Positions 1 through 10,889 of a stretch of 64,000 nt of DNA are shown piece by piece. Each line of letters begins with the position of its first letter. Positions within the stretch are counted from its first letter, which is position 1. Source of the stretch: Crotalaria pallida (Eukaryota > Streptophyta > Magnoliopsida > Fabales > Fabaceae); the NCBI GenBank assembly GCA_037953625.1, contig CM075652.1, positions 50,771,501 through 50,835,500 on the forward strand. Reading direction: 5' to 3'. The notes under the pieces were generated by a model that saw only the letters and a program-made list of their open reading frames with translations, was not told where the DNA came from and searched no databases. Both the position numbers and the translations under genes were made by a program.

Positions 1-515
1 CATCAACACACAACAACCATAACCATAACTCTAGTACACACAGAGTATACGAGATATATCCATACTCCCAAGAAGAGAGATCTAGCAGCGAGAATACCCA
101 AACTCCTGCAATCCTCACGGTGGTATTGGATCACAACCTCATCGAACATAATTCATAGCATCACCAATGCCATCGCCAACAATATTGATAGTCATAGCCT
201 CAGGATCCACACGATCAACCCGATTTATTTGCTTATACGGAGAACATAAGCTCGCTAAACGACCTTCCTAGGAGATGAGGCTTATCACTGAACTCTCTCT
301 TGAACAACTCGTCACCCCGCTTATAACCTATCATTCAAAATATCAATGTGCTCATAAGAATTACGTGATACGTAGTCTTGAATCCTTATAACACTGTTCG
401 AATGGTTACGTAGGACCGAGTTTCCTCTTGCCAAACTAAATGTCCTTCCCAAGGACCTCTGTTTTATTCAAACAGAGCATTGACATTGTCTATGGGAAAC
501 TACGAACCATACCAA
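1..515. other. Left flank, no recognisable feature
   Basis: No long reading frame, LTR terminus or RNA gene is visible here. The stretch ends at the CAA trinucleotide (513-515) that serves as the left target duplication of the CACTA element. It may be part of an older degraded repeat, but nothing in it identifies a family. Confidence 0.5.
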
Positions 516-534
516 CACTACTGGAGATCGGGCA

Positions 535-860
535 TTTAACATCTGTTTTAAAACGCATTCCGCATATGTTTTAGAAATGATATAAATGTGAGAGATGTTA
601 AAAGTAATGACTTTCTGCATCACTTTTAAAAACAGATGTGAAAGGTTGGACTTTCCGCATCACTTTTAAAAACAGATGCGAAAAGTTCCATAACTGATGC
701 TGAAAGTTACTTTCCACATCACTTACGAACCCAAACAGATGCGGAAAGTGGACATTCTGCATCTGTTAATGTCCACTTTCCGCATCTGTTTTACGATCAA
801 ACAGATGCGGAATGTCCACTTTCCGCATATGTTCTTTTATAAAAAACTGATGTGGAAAGG
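535..860. repeat. Left subterminal repeat array of CACTA element
   Basis: Repeated copies of a motif near CAGATGCGGAAAGT occur in both orientations, for example around 660-690, 730-750, 775-795 and 800-830. Inverted pairs are separated by short spacers. In En/Spm such arrays bind the element's TNPA-type protein. Individual copies differ by one or two bases. Confidence 0.85.
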
Positions 861-1126
861 TTGAATTTTTTTTATATTTTTTATATCTATTGATGACCTT
901 CATTAATGGATTCAAAAGGCAAAATAAGCTTATAATAAACTTATAATACAAATGAATCCACATTTAATACCAAAAAATAGTGTTATAATACAAATGATTC
1001 CAAAAGGCAAAATATCCTAAGTAATTTAATACAAACTACAAATAAAATAAACACTTGATAAGTTAGCTTCTACACTAAACTAACTACTTGTAGGTACTGA
1101 AATTGGCAGGAAAATTAGCTATACTA

Positions 1127-1177
1127 CTAACTATAACTTGAGCCAGCTCCATCCTTTTGGAAGTGCCGATGAACATC
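1127..1177 (-). pseudogene. Unidentified 3'-terminal exon-like fragment in CACTA
   Basis: On the minus strand a pyrimidine-rich tract ending in TTGCAG (acceptor-like) is followed by an open stretch DVHRHFQKDGAGSSYS and a TAG stop. This looks like the last exon of a captured plant gene. I do not recognise the family. The orientation matches the other captured pieces in this element. Confidence 0.35.
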
Positions 1178-1846
1178 CTGCAACAAAAGTAAAATTTATG
1201 AGAAAATGTAAAAAAATCAACTAAGCTTGGAACAAATCAACAAAATTTATGAGAAAATGTAAACAAATCAACTAAGCTTGGAACAAATCAACTAAATTGT
1301 AAACAGATTACAAATCAACTAAAACAGAGATATAAAAAACAAAGATAGATGAAGGATCATGGCTGAAATCTACAATTATATTTTCTTTTTCCACTTGTTA
1401 TTCACTTTCAGTGTAGTACACTAATACACCATGGTCCTACTTAAATAAAGAATGAAATACAAAAACTGAAATCAAAGCTCCTTACATTTTCAATGACAAA
1501 AACAAAAGCATAGTTAAACCTTGATTTTATAATAGTTACCATAAAGGTGACACATGGGTTGATGTGTGATTAATTAACAGTATAAAACATTTTACACTTG
1601 TAACACGTCTAAGTTAATCTCTAATCAAATTGCTTTACTAATTGGTTGCTAAACATAGGCTTTCTCAAATAAAAATGGAGTCTAACTTGTAATAAATTCT
1701 CTACAAAAACATTTTAAAGCTGTACAAGTAACTGAAGTATGCAACAACCATCAAAAAGTTGTGTTAGATAAAAGCCTCGCCGAACTTGAAAATATAGAAA
1801 AAGTGTGACAAAGAAATAGAGTAGCAGCATGTGTGTAATTCATTAC
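1178..1846. other. CACTA interior, AT-rich, no coding signal
   Basis: AT-rich sequence between two minus-strand exon-like fragments. It reads like intron or intergenic DNA: no convincing ORF, many T-rich runs on the minus strand. It contains an imperfect direct duplication of about 50 bp near 1195-1290. Confidence 0.4.
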
Positions 1847-2001
1847 CTGAGTGTCAGGATCTTTCAACTTAAGCAATAGAGCTGAAACAATATCTTTGCA
1901 AAACCCACAGCTATTTTCTTGAACTTGCAAGGAAATATCAGCAATGTGCTGGCAGAGGTTGACCTTTTTGCAGAACTCTCCAGGCTGAACTGAAGCTATT
2001 T
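1847..2001 (-). pseudogene. Captured exon of a saposin-B-domain gene
   Basis: The minus strand encodes a single-exon-sized piece with the half-saposin cysteine pattern: FCKKVNLC, then ENSCGFCKDIVSALLLKLKD and PDTQ. An acceptor-like CTTCTTAG precedes it and a donor GTAATG follows directly after the final CAG. Plant prosaposin-like proteins carry SapB domains with this spacing and interact with lipids in vacuolar or endomembrane compartments. Only one exon is present, so it cannot encode a full domain protein. The gypsy insertion begins 72 bp upstream on the transcribed strand and separates this piece from the fragments at 21.4-22.7 kb. Identification rests on the cysteine pattern and flanking residues; I am fairly sure. 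Confidence 0.75.
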
Positions 2002-2335
2002 CTAAGAAGAAAAGAGGAGCATAATAATCCACCAAAGTGCACTTACATAAAAGAAGGAAACAAATATAAAACTTGTAACACCCCAAAATTTTAATCCCCG
2101 ATTAATGAAATGTTAATTATAATTTAGTTATAATTAATGGTTTCTATGTTAATCCTTGATTAAAATATGTGTTCATGTGACTAGCTTAGGTGTGTGAAAT
2201 TATTTAATAAATATAATAATGTATAAAATAGGAGTTTTGCATATTAGTCCCTGGGTAGGGACCTAGAAGCAATTATAGGAAAGGTTTTGGAGGGAAAGTA
2301 AATAAAATAATTATTTTTCAAAATCTGGGCAAAAC

Positions 2336-2363
2336 ACTCGAGTATTATTCTGAATACTCGAGT
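2336..2363 (+). promoter_or_regulatory. U3 palindrome pair ACTCGAGT-N12-ACTCGAGT (5' LTR)
   Basis: Two perfect 8-bp palindromes at 2336 and 2356, starts exactly 20 bp apart, lie about 262 bp inside the LTR and about 135 bp upstream of the TATA box. That position suits an upstream promoter element. The function is inferred. Confidence 0.6.
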
Positions 2364-2494
2364 ATTCTGGGTCAATCTTCACGAGTGAGTGCGTTTGATG
2401 AGTCACCATGAACGAGTCCCCTCCGTTGACACGAATACTCCGTCGTCAACAGCTCAAGAGTGTCGTGCCGTGATGCATGATGCCCCTCCATGTC

Positions 2495-2502
2495 TATAAA
2501 AG
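2495..2502 (+). promoter_or_regulatory. TATA box of 5' LTR
   Basis: TATAAAAG, followed after about 25-35 bp by a plausible transcription start region. It is the best core promoter candidate in this LTR and marks the U3/R boundary region. Confidence 0.7.
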
Positions 2503-3399
2503 CTCATCAACCTTCCTAAGCTAGGAATTTTGCTCAATCTTGCTTGTGTTGACATAGTTAGGGTTTCGAATTTATCCTCTTCGATTCTCTTTCAATTCTG
2601 AGTGTTAAGGCTTGAGTGATACACGAATACAAAGCTCACATCACGAGCTTTGTATAGACATAAAAATCGTGAGGATTGAGTGAGTGTGTTGGAAGAATTG
2701 GAGCTGAGAAGTTGGAGTTTGTTCTGTCAAAGTGTTGCTTGGAGCTTACTTTGATCTTGATTTCTGGTAAGCTCACAAATCCTTGAGTCTCAAATTCGGT
2801 TTCCTTAGTTAGATTATGTGGCATAGAGTCTAGAAAATCTAATTTCCCCAATTCTATTCTCTATTTCATGTGTAAACCAATTCCACTTTGGTGTTGCACT
2901 CAAAATGCTCTGCATGTGATGCTTGAAGTCGGTCTGAGAAGTTTGGAGCTTTGTTCTTGTCAATTCTTGGTTGATTCACGTCTGAGAGGTAAGGGGAAGT
3001 AATTATATTCACTAGATAGAGATTAAATTTCATGAATTGTGTTAGAGAGCCACCAAGAGGCTCTAAGGGCTTAGATTGAATAGGAACTTTGGTTTGGAGA
3101 CCAATCCATGCTCTAAAACTGTGTTGAGCAAGTTCTAAATCATGCATGCAAGCTTAAATGAACTTTACTTCATGAGTATTGTGCTTATTATGCAATTTGA
3201 GGTGTTGAGTTGTTAAAATGTGTATTTTATGCATAATTGTTGAATCCTCTGTCAAATCTGTGTTTTGATATGAAATGAATGTTGTAACATGTTCAAATTA
3301 TGTTATGTGTGCTCTGTTGATCCTTGGAATGGACTGGAAATGAGTAGAAATGAAATTGGTATGATAAAACTAAGTTTTCAGTGTAAACTGCTGCGAAAC

Positions 3400-3722
3400 A
3401 CTCGAGTAATATACAGGGTACTCGAGTAAAACGTTTGAAAAACAATGTAAATGAAGTTAGAACACTCGAGTATCGTGTCTACTACTCGAGTATCGTGCAT
3501 GACCTGAGAACAGGTTAAGGCTAATCACTCGAGTCATTCAAGGGAACTCGAGTATTCTAGAAATGTCCATGATCACTCGAGTAACCTATGAACTACTCGA
3601 GTAAATTATTGATTTTGAAACCCAAATCCTCAGAAAGTCATGAGCACTCGAGTAACTTTAAGAATACTCGAGTAATCTGGAAAAGTTAATAAATACTCGA
3701 GTGTACTGAATTTTACTCGAGT
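3400..3722 (+). repeat. ACTCGAGT paired-palindrome array (5' LTR)
   Basis: Twelve copies of ACTCGAGT are arranged as six pairs. Within pairs the start-to-start distance is 20 bp (19 in one pair); between pairs it varies. The 12-bp spacer sequences differ from pair to pair, so the conserved features are the palindrome and the distance, not a longer repeat. The array lies downstream of the TATA box, so it would be in the transcript. Confidence 0.85.
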
Positions 3723-4129
3723 AAATTACCCAGAACCTGAAAACACCATTTTCAATTCTGACTGAATTAATTAAGGAATTATTAATAATAGTTCAAGGGA
3801 TCAAGACTTAGAGAAATTGATTAATACAAATAGATCATTTGGTGACGGTCCTTTTTGATAAAGAAATAAGCCTAGGTGGCCTGTAAAGTATTAATCAACT
3901 TCCCTTAAGTCCAAAAGATAAAATGCATTCATTCTGGAGTTTGGATGGTAGGACGTATTTCATGTTTTGTTAAACATGTGGAGGGCCTCTGGGAGTGCCA
4001 ATACGCTTGCTTGATGACACGTCATTGGCGTGGTCGGCTTAGTGGATGCCGATATGGTTATACCGTTTGGATGACGGTCCGTTTGGATGACGGGATATGC
4101 TCGGGTGGCATGGATTCCAAGCTTGTCGT

Positions 4130-4177
4130 GTACATTCTAGGTGAATGTACGAATTGTTGTATACCTAGGAATACAAC
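4130..4177 (+). other. Two adjacent LTR hairpins
   Basis: GTACATTC (4130-4137) pairs with GAATGTAC (4143-4150) around a 5-base loop. Directly after it, GTTGTAT (4156-4162) pairs with ATACAAC (4171-4177). Both stems are perfect. In the transcript they would form two strong consecutive stem-loops; the 3' LTR has the same structure. Confidence 0.7.
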
Positions 4178-4449
4178 GCACTGTTGAGTGCTGGGTTGTC
4201 AGGGATGGACGTCAGAGAGTGACATAGTATGATGGAGATAGACTTGAGAGCTAAAGTCATGCATCATGCCACTCATTTAAATTAATTGTGATAAATGGAA
4301 TAAGTGTGAGCATCCTATGTGCATTAATTAACTGCTAAGTGTTATATGTGATTGTTGTTAATTGATGCATATTTACATACTCATATTGCACAATTTATTC
4401 TCTGTTGATTATGTGTATAGAATTGCTTACCCCTATGCCCTTGTAGGTG

Positions 4450-4920
4450 ATGTCTCGTTACATTGCTTGCATCGAGATCCGGCCACTTCCTAGTGGCATA
4501 TGGATCTATGATGACCATCGCGCGGTCTTCGAGGGGGAGGTAAAGGTTACCTTCTACCACCCGAACCCGTTGATCCGATTCCGTCCTCGTAGATTTAGGA
4601 TTCCCATCATATACACTATGCACGTACCCCCGTTTTATACTTATCATGGACCACCTCCCATGCGACCAGCTCGCTCTTACCATAGTTTTCATTTTCGACC
4701 TACCCGCTCTCACCCTTTCACTTCGAGAGTCGTTCGCGAGGAGACTCCCCCTTCTGATCCGAGGAGCCCAGTCAGGGTTTCACCATCACCTGACCCGGTC
4801 CCCAGTGGTAGGGAACACTCTCCCTCGGATGAGATCGAGGAGGATCCGGTGGAGGACGAGAGTGGGAGCGAGCCTGTCGTGCATTCTACTGGGAGTGATT
4901 GGAGGGACGATGATCCCTAG
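4450..4920 (+). CDS. LTR-internal ORF, unknown function (5' LTR copy)
   Basis: An ATG-started frame of 156 codons inside the LTR. The product begins MSRYIACIEIRPLPSG. Its middle is rich in Pro, Arg, His and Tyr, and the C-terminal third is acidic and serine-rich, suggesting disorder. I recognise no domain. A pyrimidine-rich stretch ending CCCTTGTAG lies immediately upstream and looks like a splice acceptor, so the frame could be joined to an upstream leader. The matching frame in the other LTR is at 19857-20327. Because LTRs are copied during transposition, this match does not show selection. It may be a chance frame in GC-richer LTR sequence. Confidence 0.35.
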   Translation: MSRYIACIEIRPLPSGIWIYDDHRAVFEGEVKVTFYHPNPLIRFRPRRFRIPIIYTMHVPPFYTYHGPPPMRPARSYHSFHFRPTRSHPFTSRVVREETPPSDPRSPVRVSPSPDPVPSGREHSPSDEIEEDPVEDESGSEPVVHSTGSDWRDDDP

Positions 4921-5648
4921 GTATGTGTATAGGGTATATGATGAGGATCAGAGGATTCGATGTTGTGGAGGCTGTGGAGGATACTTTGCTGCTGCTGTGA
5001 TGATGATGATGCTACTACTTGTGTTTTTGGAGACTGCTACTACTACTACCACATCTGATGCTGCCAGATCTACGTGATTACCCCTGGAGTTGTATTTTGG
5101 TTATGTATATATATTGTAGATATACTTTTGGAATACTCTAGGGCTGTAGTTACACTGTGATGTAGATCTGTTTTTATGGACTTGTACTTCTGGGTCTTGG
5201 ATACTATCATGATGGGACTATGTATTATGACTCTTATTATATATATAAAACCTATGTTTATATTACTATCAGTTGCATAGTCCAATAATTTCCGCTTACT
5301 CTGATTTAATCTATTTAAGAGCTCGGCTATAAATATTATTTGATGGTATCAGTCTTATCGAACAAAGCATGGGTAACTTTACTTATTTGTATGATACAAA
5401 GATGTTTCCAAAGAGCGAATGTTACCCTATTTGTGAAAAGGTTTTAGAGATCGCCGAACTCGATACAAATGTTTTGAAATGGTTTAGAGCTTATTCTCCA
5501 AGAATTCCAAATGACGATTTGTGCACCCGCTTTAAAAGAAAATTTTATTTCAGTTATTTTATTAACACTCACAAGTCCATATATTATCCAATATAATAGC
5601 TTAAATACTATATTATTTTTGGGTAATTCGGAAGGGTGTCATACTGAG

Positions 5649-5660
5649 TGGTATCAGAGC
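5649..5660 (+). promoter_or_regulatory. Primer-binding site, initiator tRNA-Met
   Basis: TGGTATCAGAGC begins five bases after the 5' LTR end and is complementary to the 3' end of plant initiator methionine tRNA. This is the usual primer site in Tekay-type elements. Confidence 0.92.
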
Positions 5661-5934
5661 AAAAGTCAGATCCTGTAGTAGTGGAAGTAGTTTCAGAAAG
5701 GTAGCCATCAACATCAAGCAGGTATCTCCAAAGCATTTATATTACTTTGAATGTTATTATTTTTGCTTGTTGAGGTTTAAACACCCTTGATTTGTTTGTA
5801 TCTTCTCTCTTTTGAGTACAAGACGCAATTGATTGTAGATTTAGAAGTTTAAGATAGAGCCGTAGTATAGGTGGTGTAATGGAAGTTTTTTTAGTTCAAC
5901 ATATGTGACCATAAGCCCATAGCGCAGGTCTAAT
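5661..5934 (+). other. Untranslated leader of Tekay-type element
   Basis: Sequence between the primer-binding site and the gag start codon; AT-rich with no long frame. It probably contains packaging signals by analogy, but no motif is recognisable. Confidence 0.5.
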
Positions 5935-8448
5935 ATGGCAACTAGAAACCAAAATCACACCAACGCGATGCTAGAACGAATCACCACGGTGTTGGAAGCT
6001 ATGCAACGGCAGTCTCAGCAACCATCTCAACCGGTTAACCTGCCTCATCAGTGTAATGTGGGCAACGCTGAGGCGAAGACTTTGGCTGATTTTAGGAGTT
6101 GCAATCCGCCAAAGTTCGAAGGAGGATTTAAGCCGGAAGAAGCAAATAAGTGGATTCACACTATGGACAAGATTCTGAGGACGTTGGAGTGTTCGGATGC
6201 TCAAAAGGTGGCGTATGCAACTTATATGTTAGAGGATGAAGCTGAGAATTGGTGGAATCACACGATGCAGCTTCTGCAATATGAAGGAAGGGATGTAAGT
6301 TGGGGAGTATTCATGGAGAAGTTTCTTCAAAAGTATTTCCCTGAGGACTTGAGAAGGAAGAAGGAAGTGGATTTCTTGCAGCTGAAGCAAGGGAACATGA
6401 GTGTGGGTGAGTACGCAGCTAAGTTTGAGGAACTGATGAAGTACTCTCCATACTATCAGAACAATCCAGATGAGAGGAGTAAATGCATTAAGTTTGAAGG
6501 AGGCTTGAGGCCAAAGTTGAAGTCGATTTTCAGCTACCAGCGGATTCAAAGCTTTCCTGCACTTGTGGATATGTGTAGGATGTATGAAGATGATACAAAG
6601 GCTGAGGAGGTGCAAGTCTTGGAAAAGAAGGACAATCAGAGCTATGGACCACAAAGACATAAGGGTTTCAACAATCGAGGCAAGGGTCTGTATGATCGTA
6701 GAGGGAAAGGCAAGGGCAAAGCTGGTGGTTCTGAGGGAAGGAATTATCGGAGCGAGGCTCCATTCTGCGACAAGTGCAAGCGCAATCACTATGGCCGTGT
6801 GTGTTGGGGGACAAGTGGTTGCTTTAACTGTGGGAAGTCGGGGCATTTTGCAAGGGACTGCAAGGAACCGACCAAAGCCAACTCAAGGGGAACTGCTGAT
6901 AGACCTATGGCTCAAGGAAGAGTTTTCACCCTTAGCGGTGTGGAAACAAGTCGGTCTTCTGATCTGGAGCAAGGTAAATACTTGCTTAATGGTCAGTTTT
7001 GTCATATTTTGTTTGACTCTGGTGCAACGCATTCATTCGTTTCGTATGAATGTGTAAACCGGTTAGGCTTGATTATGTCTGAAATGCCTTATACTCTCAA
7101 AGTAGAAACCCCTACCAATGCTCCTGTAATTGTTTCTAGAGCATGTCTTAACTGTTGTATAGAAGTGTTAGGACAAACCTCTAAAGTAGATTTGATCTGC
7201 TTACCCTTGGCACAACTAGATGTGATCTTGGGAATGGGCTGGTTAAGTCAAAACCAAGTAATCATTGATTGTGATAGAAAAGTAGTGACCTATAGAAATT
7301 CAAAACCCTCCGGCTACGTGTGCCTGTTCAACTCTGAGGTGGAGGAAAATGGTCCCAGAATGGAAGAGATCCCTATTGTCAGAGACTTTCCGGAAGTTTT
7401 TGCTGACAAGATTCCTGGTTTGCCACCAAGAAGAGAAATTGAATTTGGTATCGATCTAGTTCCGGGAGCTGGTCCCATTTCTATCGCTCCCTATAGAATG
7501 GCACCACCGGAAATGGCAGAAATGAAGAAGCAGATTGAGGAGCTACTACAGAAGCAGATGATCCGACCAAGTGTGTCACCTTGGGGTGCTCCGGTTTTGT
7601 TTGTCAAGAAGAAAGATGGTAGTATGAGGATGTGCATTGACTACCGGCAGCTGAATAAGGTCACCATCAAGAACAAGTATCCGTTTCCGAGGATAGATGA
7701 TCTTATGGATCAAGTTTGTGGAGCTTCAGTATTTTCCAAGATTGATTTGAGGTCAGGATACCATCAAATCAGGATTAGAGAAGAGGATATCTCTAAGACT
7801 GCATTTCGATCCCGATACGGGCATTATGAGTATGTTGTGATGCCGTTCGGATTGACTAATGCACCAACTATCTTTATGGACTACATGAATCGAATCTTTA
7901 GACCTTATTTAGATTCATTCGTGGTTGTGTTCATAGATGATATCCTTATTTATTCCAAGAGCCCGGAGGAGCATGCTGAACACTTGAGGATGGTGTTGAG
8001 CATCCTAAAGGAGAAGCAATTGTACGCCAAACTTACAAAATGTGAGTTCTGGCTGAAGGAGGTTAAGTTCTTGGGGCATGTGATTTCAGACAAAGGAATA
8101 GCCGTGGATCCTACGAAAGTGAGTTCGGTTTTGCAATGGGAACAACCAAAGTCGATCACGGAGGTGAGAAGCTTTCTTGGTTTGGCTGGGTACTATAGAA
8201 GGTTTATAGAAGGTTTCTCGAAGATCGCACTGCCTTTGACGAAGTTGACTCGGAAAGATCAACCATTCCTTTGGGATGAGAAGTGTGAAAGGAGTTTTCG
8301 GGAACTGAAGGAAAGGTTGACATCGTCTCCGGTATTGATTTTGCCCGATACACAGAAGAGCTTTGATGTGTACTGTGACGCGTCGAAACAAGGCCTTGGG
8401 TGCGTTTTGATGCAAGAAGAGCAAGTCGTCGCCTATGCCTCGAGATAG
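5935..8448 (+). pseudogene. Tekay gag-pol, first part: Gag, protease, RT, start of RNase H
   Basis: A single frame of 837 codons. Residues ~50-225 resemble the plant retrotransposon Gag domain; a CCHC zinc knuckle CFNCGKSGHFARDC begins at residue 296; the protease has FDSGATHSFVS with catalytic Asp at residue 361. Reverse transcriptase follows, with KIDLRSGYHQIRI, MPFGLTNAP and the catalytic FIDDILIY (Asp-Asp at 668-669). RNase H begins FDVYCDASKQG near residue 810. The frame stops at a TAG (8446-8448) immediately after YASR, but homologous coding continues in the same frame to 8629, so this is a premature stop. Gag and pol are fused without a frameshift, as usual in this clade. The ATG at 5935 is the first suitable start after the leader. 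Confidence 0.93.
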
Positions 8449-8629
8449 CTAAAAGTTCATGAAATGAACTATCCAACCCATGATCTGGAGCTGGCAGTTG
8501 TGGTGTTTGCGTTAAAGATCTGGAGGCACTATCTCTATGGCACTACGTTCCGGGTGTTCAGTGACCATAAGAGTTTAAAGTACCTCTTTGATCAAAAGGA
8601 GTTGAATATGAGGCAGCATCGATGGATGG
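8449..8629 (+). pseudogene. Tekay RNase H continuation after premature stop
   Basis: The same frame continues past the TAG with typical RNase H sequence, including NYPTHDLELAVVVFALKIW and a TFRVFSDHKSLKYL segment. It breaks off at the insertion site of the minus-strand LTR element. The last five bases (8625-8629, GATGG) are the target duplication. Confidence 0.88.
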
Positions 8630-8993
8630 TGTAGTGTTCCATTGTTAGGGAGACACCACGATGTGTGTTTTGGGTTGTTGCAGCTGACGAGGGTGACCCC
8701 GGTCCTACGTACCCCCAGTGATAAGGGGATCAAGCCACACGTAGTTCTTGAGAGTAGGGATGAGAGACATACCTTAGCCCCTATAGCATAGTGGTTCTTA
8801 TAGGGGATTACCTGTTAGGTGTGTTATGATACCTTATGGGCCTGTTGGGCCCAATAGGGCTGACGTGGCTCTTAGAGGATAAGAAGGGTGAGTCCTTCAT
8901 CCTTATCATGTACTAGGGAGTTTTAAACTTATCCGTTGAGTCGTTGGTCGGCATTGAAGGCATGCGGTCGGCTTATGGGTCCGGTCCACTACA
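8630..8993 (-). repeat. 3' LTR (left) of non-autonomous element
   Basis: 364 bp, TGTAGTG to CACTACA. By eye I find no difference from the copy at 15430-15793, which indicates a very recent insertion. Confidence 0.95.
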
Positions 8994-9010
8994 TAAGCCC
9001 CCCAGCTCGG
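8994..9010 (-). promoter_or_regulatory. Polypurine tract of non-autonomous element
   Basis: On the minus strand CCGAGCTGGGGGGCTTA directly abuts the LTR. This fixes the element's orientation as minus. A similar run (revcomp of TAAGCCCCCCACTCC) recurs near 9601-9615, possibly a duplicated or ancestral tract. Confidence 0.75.
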
Positions 9011-9639
9011 GAAGTGTCATATAGACTCTGAGCCGAGTTTAGATCCTTTCTGTGCTGGGCAGATCAGACGTCCGATTTCCGAGGTTGGAGGTGACATAGA
9101 AGACTGTTTAAAGCCAAGACCCTTTTCCTGGAAGAGTATCGCAAATGGTTGATAGCATTCTTTATACTCAAATAATGACACTGAAAGAATAAACCTAAAG
9201 GAGACTCTTACACCCCGTTGTATTGAGGTGTGTCAAGAGTCTCATCACCAATTGGATCGTAAGCTTTACGGGTTCATGCTGTCGGAATGAGCACCTTAGC
9301 CGAGGCGTATTCCTCTGCCCGCGATGTATTCGACCGGTGGTCAAGTATCGGGTCGCAGTCCTCCTTTCCACTTGTAGCAATGCCGACCTGGTCGGCTAAC
9401 CGAGATCGTGGGCATGCAAGTGTGTAGGAACGTGATCCAAAGTGAGTGATTGAATTAAAGTAAGCCCTCGATGAGAGAGGTGGATACCAAATTTGATGGC
9501 GATAGGCGGAAATGTTGCAACATCCTTTACAGGGAGATGATCATATGTTACCAGTGTCTAGGTCGGCCTATGTCGGCTATGTACCTATTCTATTACAACG
9601 TAAGCCCCCCACTCCATAAATCTTGAAGAGGCTTGTGTT

Positions 9640-10240
9640 CAGTTCATAAGAATTGAGATGCTTGATGCTGATGTCCGAGGCACCCTCAAACTCAGTATAA
9701 ACCCAAAAACTCAATGGGAGATCTCCAAAGGTACTGGTTGACAAAAATGATCGTCAACGCGTGGCGAGCATAGAAACTTCCTTGTTAAAGTTCTTCCCAA
9801 ATGACTCCAAGGCCTTAGAGTAAGTTGCTGATCCCGAGCAGCGGGCAATGAGATGGAATATGGCCGCTCGGGAGGAAGTGCTCACTCCCCAGCTGGCGGA
9901 AATATGCTGACACATAGGAGAACATGATCGGATTCTTGACGAGCAGAAGGAGCATACCGGGGATGCCGAGAAGACAAAGAGTGAGAAAAGCGGTAAAGCT
10001 TGAAAGGGCTTGTGCCGAATTCATAAGAATTGAGATGCTCGGCGGGAGGTTTTCAGAGATAGTGATCGGTGACAATGATACTTGGCGTATGGCGAGCATG
10101 GGGACTTAGAGTATGTTGCTACTCCCGAGCGGTGGACGATGTGGCAGAGTATGGCTACTTGAGAGGGAGTCCTCAGACCCCAGCTGGCTGAGATGCGCTC
10201 AATGTCGGAGAACAATGTTGTCGAGCTAGAGAAATAAGCC
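9640..10240 (-). repeat. Diverged direct duplication inside non-autonomous element
   Basis: A segment from about 9643 (TTCATAAGAATTGAGATGCT) recurs from 10020, and CTTAGAGTA...TTGCT...CCCGAGC at about 9813 recurs at about 10105. The copies differ by substitutions and by an indel of about 85 bp. No coding function is evident. Confidence 0.65.
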
Positions 10241-10889
10241 GAAGTTGAAGCTGAGAAATTAAGCCGAGAGGGCGAAAAGTGAGATCATATTCAACAAAAC
10301 AATCTGAGAAAATTCCTTGTGGATAGGACAGGATGTAGCAATGATTCTTTCGTCAATGATGTTAATCAATTATAACTGCTGAACCCCTCGGAAAACGGAA
10401 TAGTCTGTCGGATCCTTATTAGAAGGTCGTCGAAGGGAAGCTCGGAACAACAAAGCCGAAACGGAGCTTGCTTGCATAATATCAAAGGATGTCTGATAAG
10501 GCCCTGTTGCGTTCGGTAGATGCATGAATGTTGAATAAAACACGATCTTTGCAATTGTCGGAACATGAGGGTGGACGAATGATGTGAGACTCTTTCAGAG
10601 ATCCTGAGTTGCTTGTACCTCCCCAGTTGTACCTTTCATCACAAATACAGAGATATGAATTAGAATATTAAATTAGAAATGAGACAATAGTGATGCATTC
10701 ACTTTATAAACAATGAGTCATATTCAGAGACTATGTAGGTAGTATGATACTCGTAGCATAAATAAAGCGACCATGTGTACCACTCATGGCCAACAATTAC
10801 AATCATCTCAAGGAAGCCAATATGTGTAATTAAGATATAAAACATAAATGTAATAAAGAGTAATGAATTAAATTTAGGATAAGGAAAGA

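Larger units (their letters stand above)
2074..5643 (+). repeat. 5' LTR of Tekay-type element
   Basis: Begins TGTAACACCCC and ends GGGTGTCATA, five bases before the primer-binding site. The 3' copy ends GGGTGTCACA, which is inversely repeated to the start and is probably the original end. The LTR contains a TATA box, ACTCGAGT palindrome pairs, strong hairpins near 4130-4177 and a 156-codon reading frame, so it is more structured than a typical LTR. Confidence 0.93.

Noticed and set aside
3400..3722. CRISPR-like regularly spaced repeats
   Set aside because: Repeats are 8 bp, spacers 12 bp inside pairs and irregular between pairs, in an LTR of a plant retrotransposon; no cas genes.
6229..6846. 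205-codon minus-strand frame
   Set aside because: Antisense shadow of the Tekay gag frame.
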